Source of the DNA: Rhizobium sp. BK313
GTDB lineage: Bacteria; Pseudomonadota; Alphaproteobacteria; Rhizobiales; Rhizobiaceae
Length of the DNA: 64,000 nucleotides
NCBI RefSeq assembly: GCF_014193655.1
Contig: NZ_JACHZQ010000004.1
Span: 496,001-560,000 of the forward strand
Direction: 5' to 3'
Position 1 is the first letter of the stretch. The number at the start of each line of letters is the position of its first letter. The notes beneath the pieces are model-generated. The model saw nothing but the letters and a program-made list of their open reading frames with translations, was not told where the DNA came from and did no database searches. Positions 59,308 to 64,000 of this stretch are shown one piece after another. A program made the position numbers and the translations under genes.

Positions 59308-61005
59308 ATGCGGGTTACGGCAGCAAGTGGGGTTTTGCGCGCGCGGGCGATTGCGGGAACATATGTGGTCGTCCTCGCTTGGGATTTCCTTCCCGGACAA
59401 GACGCCAAGAAAACGGGGCTGATGGGTTTTGCCATTCAGCGCGAGGAGCTTAAGGACGGTGTCGTCGTCGAGCGTTACTGGATGACGGGCATCAAGCGTT
59501 TCAAGGACAAGGATCGAGGTCTCGCGCCGGGCACTCCGGTCAGCACGGCGGATCATCCGGTACAAAGCTTCCAATGGGCCGACTATACGGCGGAAACCGA
59601 TCACACCTACCGCTACCAGATCGTCCCGGTCTACGGCACGGTCAAGATGCTGCAGCTCGACACTGCTTCCGCGGTTACCGTCGAAATCGCAACCGAGCTC
59701 GAATACCTGCTACATCCCGAGAAGAAGAACGACGAGGCGCGCCACGATGTTTATTTCAATCGCGGCGTGATCGGCTCACAGGCCTATGCGCGCCGTTTCG
59801 GCAATCGCAAGCCGGATGCCGACAATCCCATGGCCGAGGAAATGGTCTGGCTGTCGCGCGGCCTCTTCGAAGCGCTCATCAAATTCATCGGCCTCGCCAA
59901 GGATCACCGCTTCGGGCTGCGGGCGGCGCTTTATGAATTCCACTATCAGCCTGTCGCGAACGCATTTGCCAAGGCTGTGGAAGCCGGAGCCGATGTGAAG
60001 ATCGTCTTCGACGACGAGAAGACCTACAAGGCTGCGAACGAAGCGGTCATCCACAATGCCCGCCTCGACGAGATGAAGGTGGTCATTCCACGTACGGTGA
60101 CGGAGGGCATCCGGCACAACAAGTTCATCATCCTGCTTAAGGACGAGAAGCCGGTCGCGGTCTGGACGGGATCGACGAACATATCGGATGGCGGCATCTT
60201 CGGTCACTCGAATGTCGGCCACATCGTCTGGAGCCCGGAAATTGCCAAGACCTATCTCAAATATTGGACGCTTCTGTCGGAGAATCTCACGCCGACCAAG
60301 TTGAGGCCAAAAAATCGTGAACTGACGCCACTGCCCCCGGCCCGCCCCGCACCGAACAGCGTCACACCGGTCTTCAGCGCACGCGACGAGAAGGACAGCA
60401 GCGAATCCTTGCAATGGTATGCCGACCGGATGGCCGAGGCACAGGAGATCTCCTGCATCACGCTGGCTTTCAACTTGGACAAGGTTTTCAGCAAGGTAAT
60501 CGCGCAGGATAACGACGTGCTGCGCTACATCGTAAAGGACGATGATCTGGGAGATGGCGAGATCATCGGGCGCGACCGCGACGTTCTCTTCGCCGCCGGC
60601 GGTCATCTGGAAAGCGGTGCCTTGGCAAACTTCCTGGCGGAGCGCGACAATCCTCTTAATACCAATGACTACATCCACGACAAGTTCATGCTGGTCGACC
60701 CGTTGAGCGATGACCCGCTGGTCGTCAGCGGCTCGGCGAATTTCAGCCAGCCTTCGCAGCGCATAAATGATGAGAACATGATCGTCATTCGAGGTGATAC
60801 GCGTGTGGCCGACATTTATTTCGGCGAGTTCATGCGTATTTTCGACCATCATTACGCGCGCTATATCGTCAAGAAGCTCGCCAATTCCGACCGGCAGGAT
60901 CCAGGTGCCGGATACCTCAAGGCGAACCCCGAAGACTGGCTTCGCGGCCAGTTCGACGAACGAAGCTACAAAGCCAAGCGCCGGAGATATTTCGTCGGAC
61001 CGTAA
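59308..61005 (+). CDS. Phospholipase D-like (HKD) protein with N-terminal extension
   Basis: 565 residues from ATG 59308 (GGGGAGGG upstream). A beta-rich N-terminal region (1-150) resembles a fibronectin-type module. Two PLD half-sites follow: RHNKFIILLKDEKPVAVWTG with STNIS, and YIHDKFMLVDPLSDDPLVVS with GSANFS. Both His and Lys are present, as needed for a bilobal phosphodiesterase or nuclease. No signal peptide. HKD proteins include lipases, nucleases and cardiolipin synthases; this one's target is unknown. It stands alone between two unrelated genes. Confidence 0.85.
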   Translation: MRVTAASGVLRARAIAGTYVVVLAWDFLPGQDAKKTGLMGFAIQREELKDGVVVERYWMTGIKRFKDKDRGLAPGTPVSTADHPVQSFQWADYTAETDHTYRYQIVPVYGTVKMLQLDTASAVTVEIATELEYLLHPEKKNDEARHDVYFNRGVIGSQAYARRFGNRKPDADNPMAEEMVWLSRGLFEALIKFIGLAKDHRFGLRAALYEFHYQPVANAFAKAVEAGADVKIVFDDEKTYKAANEAVIHNARLDEMKVVIPRTVTEGIRHNKFIILLKDEKPVAVWTGSTNISDGGIFGHSNVGHIVWSPEIAKTYLKYWTLLSENLTPTKLRPKNRELTPLPPARPAPNSVTPVFSARDEKDSSESLQWYADRMAEAQEISCITLAFNLDKVFSKVIAQDNDVLRYIVKDDDLGDGEIIGRDRDVLFAAGGHLESGALANFLAERDNPLNTNDYIHDKFMLVDPLSDDPLVVSGSANFSQPSQRINDENMIVIRGDTRVADIYFGEFMRIFDHHYARYIVKKLANSDRQDPGAGYLKANPEDWLRGQFDERSYKAKRRRYFVGP

Positions 61006-61089
61006 GAATTGCGACCATTCTGCACTTTCCGCAAAGGCCGAATCCGGCATAGGTTGGGTTGACTCAATTTCAGACAAGGCTGACGCTTC

Positions 61090-61998
61090 ATGGCAACCCA
61101 TCGTTTCACTCCGACGGCCTATCACAACGTCATCGGTTCTCTTCCTCCGGCACTGCACATTGCCGATGGCGACACGGTCATCACTGAGACGATCGATGCC
61201 GCCGGTTACGACAAGGAAGGCATTCAGCAGGCGTCAGGCCCGAATCCCATGAACGGCCCGATTTTTGTCGAAGGCGCGGAACGAGGCGATTCATTGAAGG
61301 TCGAAATCCTCGGCATGGTCCCGACGCGCGACACAGGCTTCACCCGGAGCGTCGTTGCCGCCAATGTCGTTGACCCGGAAGACGTGCGGACGCTGCCGCC
61401 GAGCGACAAGGCGATCTGGCAGATCGATCGCACGGCATTGACGGCCCGACTTTCCGAGCCGGTCGCCGGTCTGGAATCTTTCGTGCTACCGCTGTCACCT
61501 ATGATCGGCTGCTTCGGCGTCGCCCCCTCGCTCGGTCAGGCCATATCCACCGCCACCAGCGGCGAATTCGGCGGCAACATGGACTACCGCCTTTTGGGAC
61601 CAGGCACGACAATCTGGTTTCCGGTGTCGGCGCCGGGCGCCCTCTTCTTCCTCGGCGATTGCCACGCCGTACAAGGCGACGGCGAGATCGTCGGGACCGG
61701 CATCGAGACCACCTTCGAAGTGACGGTGCGGCTCAGCGTCGAGAAGAAGAAGATCGTGTGGCCGCGTGGCGAAACCGCAGACGACATTTTCACGGTCGGC
61801 AATGCCCGGCCGCTCGACCAGGCGCTGCAGCATGCGACCAGCGAGATGCTTCGCTGGCTGACCTCCGACTACGGACTCGACAAGACCGCCGCCAGCCATC
61901 TGCTTGGCCAGGTCGTGCGTTATGACGTCGGGAATGTTTTCGATCCGGCCTACACCATGGCCTGCCGCGTGTCCAAGGCCTGGCTTGCGCGGCGATAA
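61090..61998 (+). CDS. Acetamidase/formamidase family protein
   Basis: 302 residues. FmdA/AmdA marks: PALHIADGDTVITETIDAAG, NPMNGPIFVEGAERGDSLKV, SPMIGCFGVAPSLGQAIS, GEFGGNMDYRLLGPGTTIWF, FLGDCHAVQGDGEIVGTGIE and DVGNVFDPAYTMACRVSKAW. The family hydrolyses formamide or acetamide and related amides to ammonia, and many members have unknown substrate. Predicted cytoplasmic. It converges with the antiporter gene to its right. Confidence 0.92.
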   Translation: MATHRFTPTAYHNVIGSLPPALHIADGDTVITETIDAAGYDKEGIQQASGPNPMNGPIFVEGAERGDSLKVEILGMVPTRDTGFTRSVVAANVVDPEDVRTLPPSDKAIWQIDRTALTARLSEPVAGLESFVLPLSPMIGCFGVAPSLGQAISTATSGEFGGNMDYRLLGPGTTIWFPVSAPGALFFLGDCHAVQGDGEIVGTGIETTFEVTVRLSVEKKKIVWPRGETADDIFTVGNARPLDQALQHATSEMLRWLTSDYGLDKTAASHLLGQVVRYDVGNVFDPAYTMACRVSKAWLARR

Positions 61999-62035
61999 CG
62001 CCGCCGTGCAGCCCTTTGGAACCGCCTCGGGCGGG

Positions 62036-63778
62036 TCAACCCGCGTCCAGCGATTGGTCCCGCCTTTGGCGCGACACGTTCATCTCCCGCCGCTCCTGTG
62101 CCATGCTGCTGACGGCGGCGCGCAGCCGCGGGTGACGGGACATGAACAGGTTGAAGTCGCGGCGTTCCAAGACGAGGAATTGACAGAAATCGACCGCCAC
62201 GACGTCTGCTGTGCGGCGGGCGCCTGTCAATAGCGCCATTTCGCCGAAGAAGGAGCCGGCGCCGAGCGGAATCTCGTCGTCCTCGAGCTGTACTTCAACT
62301 GCACCGGACGCAATGAAATACATGCTGTCACCCCGGTCGCCGGTGCGGATGACGCGATCGCCCGGCGATGCCGATCTCGGCCGGAAGAGCAGAAGCAGTT
62401 CCTCCTGCGCGTTCTCGTCGACCTCGTCGAACATCGGAAACGTCTCGATTAGTTGCTCGATCTCCAAGTGATGCTGCCGGTCCCGTTCCTCGCGCTGTTT
62501 GCCGATTACGGCCAGTTCACGACACAGGCGATCGTGCCTTGCCGCACCATAGCCGGCTACCAGTACCGGCCATCGGGAAAAGGCCAGTTTTTCCAGCCGC
62601 TCGATGCCAACGAAAACCAGTGGGTTGAGCGTGATCGACAAAATGGCACCGGCAAGGATCAGGTCCTGCCCTTCGCGCGGCAGGAGACCCAGCGAGACGC
62701 CGAGGCCAGCAAGGATGAAGGAAAACTCGCCGATCTGTGCAAGCCCGGCGGCGACGGCAAAACCCATGCTGGCGGGATAACGCAGCAGCACGACGACGCA
62801 GAAAGCGACCAGCGATTTACCGATGATGATGAGGGCGAGTACGCCCATGATCATCAGCGGTTCGCGCACCAGTACCGACGGATCGAAGAGCATGCCGACG
62901 GAAACGAAGAACAATACGGAAAAGGCATTCTGCAACGGCAGGGAATCGGCTGCAGCCCGATGGCTGAGGTGGGATTCACTCATGATGAGGCCGGCGAAGA
63001 ACGCGCCGAGCGCAAAAGAAACGCCGAATATCTGCGCGGCTCCAAAGGCGATGCCGAGCGCGATGGCCAGAACCGACAGAGTAAAGAGCTCGCGTGACCC
63101 GGTCCTTGCAACAGAGATAAGCAGCCAAGGAACGATCTTCGGGCCGATGAAAATCGCGACGGCGGCGAACGCCGCTACCTTGACGATGGTAATGCCGATG
63201 GTTAGCTCGATCGGCCCGGAGCTAGCGTGCGTGCCCACTCCGGCATGGCCGCCAAGAACCCCGGCAAATGCCGGCAGTAAAACGAGCGCCAGCACCATCG
63301 CCAAATCCTCGACGATCAGCCAGCCTACAGTGACGCGACCATTGGCCGAACTGACCAGGTTGCGCTCTTCCAACGCCTTCAACAGCACCACGGTGCTGGC
63401 AACGGCAAGGCTCAAACCGAAAACAAGGCCCGCGCCGATGCCCCAGCCCCATAGAGACGTCAGGCCAACACCCAAGAGTGCGGCAATGGCGATTTGACCG
63501 ATGGCGCCGGGAATTGCGACTCCGCGCACCGCCAGCAGATCGGCCGCCGAAAAGTGCAGGCCAACACCGAACATCAAAAGAATGACGCCGATCTCGGCCA
63601 ATTGAGACGCAAGAGCGGTATCAGCGACAAAACCGGGCGTCGAGGAGCCGATCAGCACACCAGCAACGAGGTATCCGACCAGCGGTGGCAGATGCAGCCG
63701 GTCGGCGAGATAGCCGAAAATGGCCGCAAACACGAAACCGGCGGCGATTAGTGCTATCAATGCGACGTCGTGCGGCAC
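62036..63778 (-). CDS. Kef-type (CPA2) cation/proton antiporter with C-terminal cyclic-nucleotide-binding domain
   Basis: 580 residues from GTG 63778 (AAGGA upstream). Twelve or thirteen transmembrane helices (IALIAAGFVFAAIFGYLADR, PPLVGYLVAGVLIGSSTPG, FALGAFFAGLIMSESHLSHR, FSVLFFVSVGMLFDPS). Where KefB has a TrkA-N nucleotide domain, this protein has a linker and then a CNMP domain (about 455-555: GDRVIRTGDRGDSMYFIASG, phosphate cassette FFGEMALLTGARRTADV with Glu and Arg in the expected places). It probably exchanges K+ or Na+ for H+ under cAMP control. No RCK domain is seen. Confidence 0.93.
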   Translation of the reverse strand: MPHDVALIALIAAGFVFAAIFGYLADRLHLPPLVGYLVAGVLIGSSTPGFVADTALASQLAEIGVILLMFGVGLHFSAADLLAVRGVAIPGAIGQIAIAALLGVGLTSLWGWGIGAGLVFGLSLAVASTVVLLKALEERNLVSSANGRVTVGWLIVEDLAMVLALVLLPAFAGVLGGHAGVGTHASSGPIELTIGITIVKVAAFAAVAIFIGPKIVPWLLISVARTGSRELFTLSVLAIALGIAFGAAQIFGVSFALGAFFAGLIMSESHLSHRAAADSLPLQNAFSVLFFVSVGMLFDPSVLVREPLMIMGVLALIIIGKSLVAFCVVVLLRYPASMGFAVAAGLAQIGEFSFILAGLGVSLGLLPREGQDLILAGAILSITLNPLVFVGIERLEKLAFSRWPVLVAGYGAARHDRLCRELAVIGKQREERDRQHHLEIEQLIETFPMFDEVDENAQEELLLLFRPRSASPGDRVIRTGDRGDSMYFIASGAVEVQLEDDEIPLGAGSFFGEMALLTGARRTADVVAVDFCQFLVLERRDFNLFMSRHPRLRAAVSSMAQERREMNVSRQRRDQSLDAG

Positions 63779-63920
63779 AGCGGTCCTTCCCGTTTTCCGG
63801 CGTTGCCGCCTTGTTCCTTCTGTTTGACACTACGCTAGCATCGCTTTTGCAGCGACGTCTACGGGTTCGGGCCCGATCTCGACAAGCGGACAGTGTTTTT
63901 GGACAAGATCACGCAAAGTT

Positions 63921-63957
63921 AAAAAAGCAAACCGCCGCGCCATTTAGATGACGCGGC
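63921..63957 (-). terminator. Rho-independent terminator for a minus-strand gene beyond the window
   Basis: On the minus strand a stem (63952-63957 with 63934-63939, extended by CAT/ATG across one mismatch) is followed after 7 nt by a six-T run (63926-63921). It should end a transcript entering from the right edge. The rest of 63779-64000 shows no gene. Confidence 0.45.
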
Positions 63958-64000
63958 TGTGAGAGCGACGCCTAGTGATCCAAAACAATCTGCAGCTTTA

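Noticed and set aside
59776..61158. 460-codon minus-strand frame over the phospholipase D-like gene
   Set aside because: Sense strand has two intact HKD motifs; antisense product has none.

Overview
The window looks like a piece of an alphaproteobacterial, rhizobial-type genome (Rhizobium, Agrobacterium or Ensifer-like). It is GC-rich with compact operons, many solute ABC transporters, LacI/AraC/DeoR regulators, many short-chain dehydrogenases, IalB and DUF4189 proteins, and a trimeric autotransporter. No rRNA, tRNA, replication, phage or CRISPR element is visible, so whether this is chromosome, chromid or megaplasmid is open. Assignments rest on reading motifs by eye; no database search was run.

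Layout. (1) 1-10.6 kb: a clipped carboxymuconolactone-decarboxylase-like gene, a secreted L,D-transpeptidase-like protein, then a minus-strand cell-surface operon: small unknown protein, 1939-residue trimeric autotransporter adhesin, IalB, membrane-anchored unknown, DUF4189, second IalB. (2) 10.6-21 kb: an eroded regulator-rich stretch with an intact AraC regulator beside a broken partial copy, a truncated LysR gene facing a truncated efflux-pump gene, ArsR, aldo/keto reductase, TetR, Mug glycosylase, DUF3237, SnoaL-like, a GntR remnant, an EamA exporter and a PhyH-like dioxygenase. (3) 21-24.3 kb: a CUT2-type sugar importer (binding protein, permease, ATPase) ending in a strong terminator. 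(4) 24.4-30.4 kb: a DUF4105 membrane protein, then a LacI-controlled divergon with a 2-hydroxyacid dehydrogenase, two SDRs and a sugar isomerase/epimerase. (5) 30.5-42.6 kb: a second LacI divergon with a near-perfect 20-bp operator, driving a peptide-family oligosaccharide importer followed by an IolB-like isomerase, an IdnO-like SDR, a GH39 glycosidase and mannonate dehydratase UxuA. (6) 43-54.3 kb: a ten-gene minus-strand operon led by an unusual DeoR-type fusion regulator, with a CUT1 sugar importer, enoyl-CoA hydratase, SDR, an unknown protein, a second solute-binding-fold protein lacking a signal peptide, and a CoA transferase. (7) 54.6-64 kb: LarA/DUF2088-like protein, membrane adenylate cyclase, dienelactone hydrolase-like and phospholipase D-like proteins, acetamidase/formamidase, and a Kef-type antiporter with a cyclic-nucleotide-binding domain.

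The most interesting system is region 5. Its GH39 enzyme resembles animal alpha-L-iduronidase along most of its length, not only at the catalytic motif. It is followed by UxuA and preceded by an IdnO-type (5-ketogluconate reductase) SDR and an IolB/KduI-fold isomerase. Isomerising L-iduronate would give 5-keto-D-gluconate, the IdnO substrate, while D-glucuronate gives fructuronate and then mannonate, the UxuA substrate. The operon therefore reads as a non-lyase route that imports an iduronate- or glucuronate-capped oligosaccharide, cleaves it in the cytoplasm and sends the uronate towards 2-keto-3-deoxygluconate. The enzyme steps are inference.

All three ABC operons carry a perfect or near-perfect hairpin directly between the binding-protein stop codon and the permease gene, which would allow excess binding protein over membrane components.
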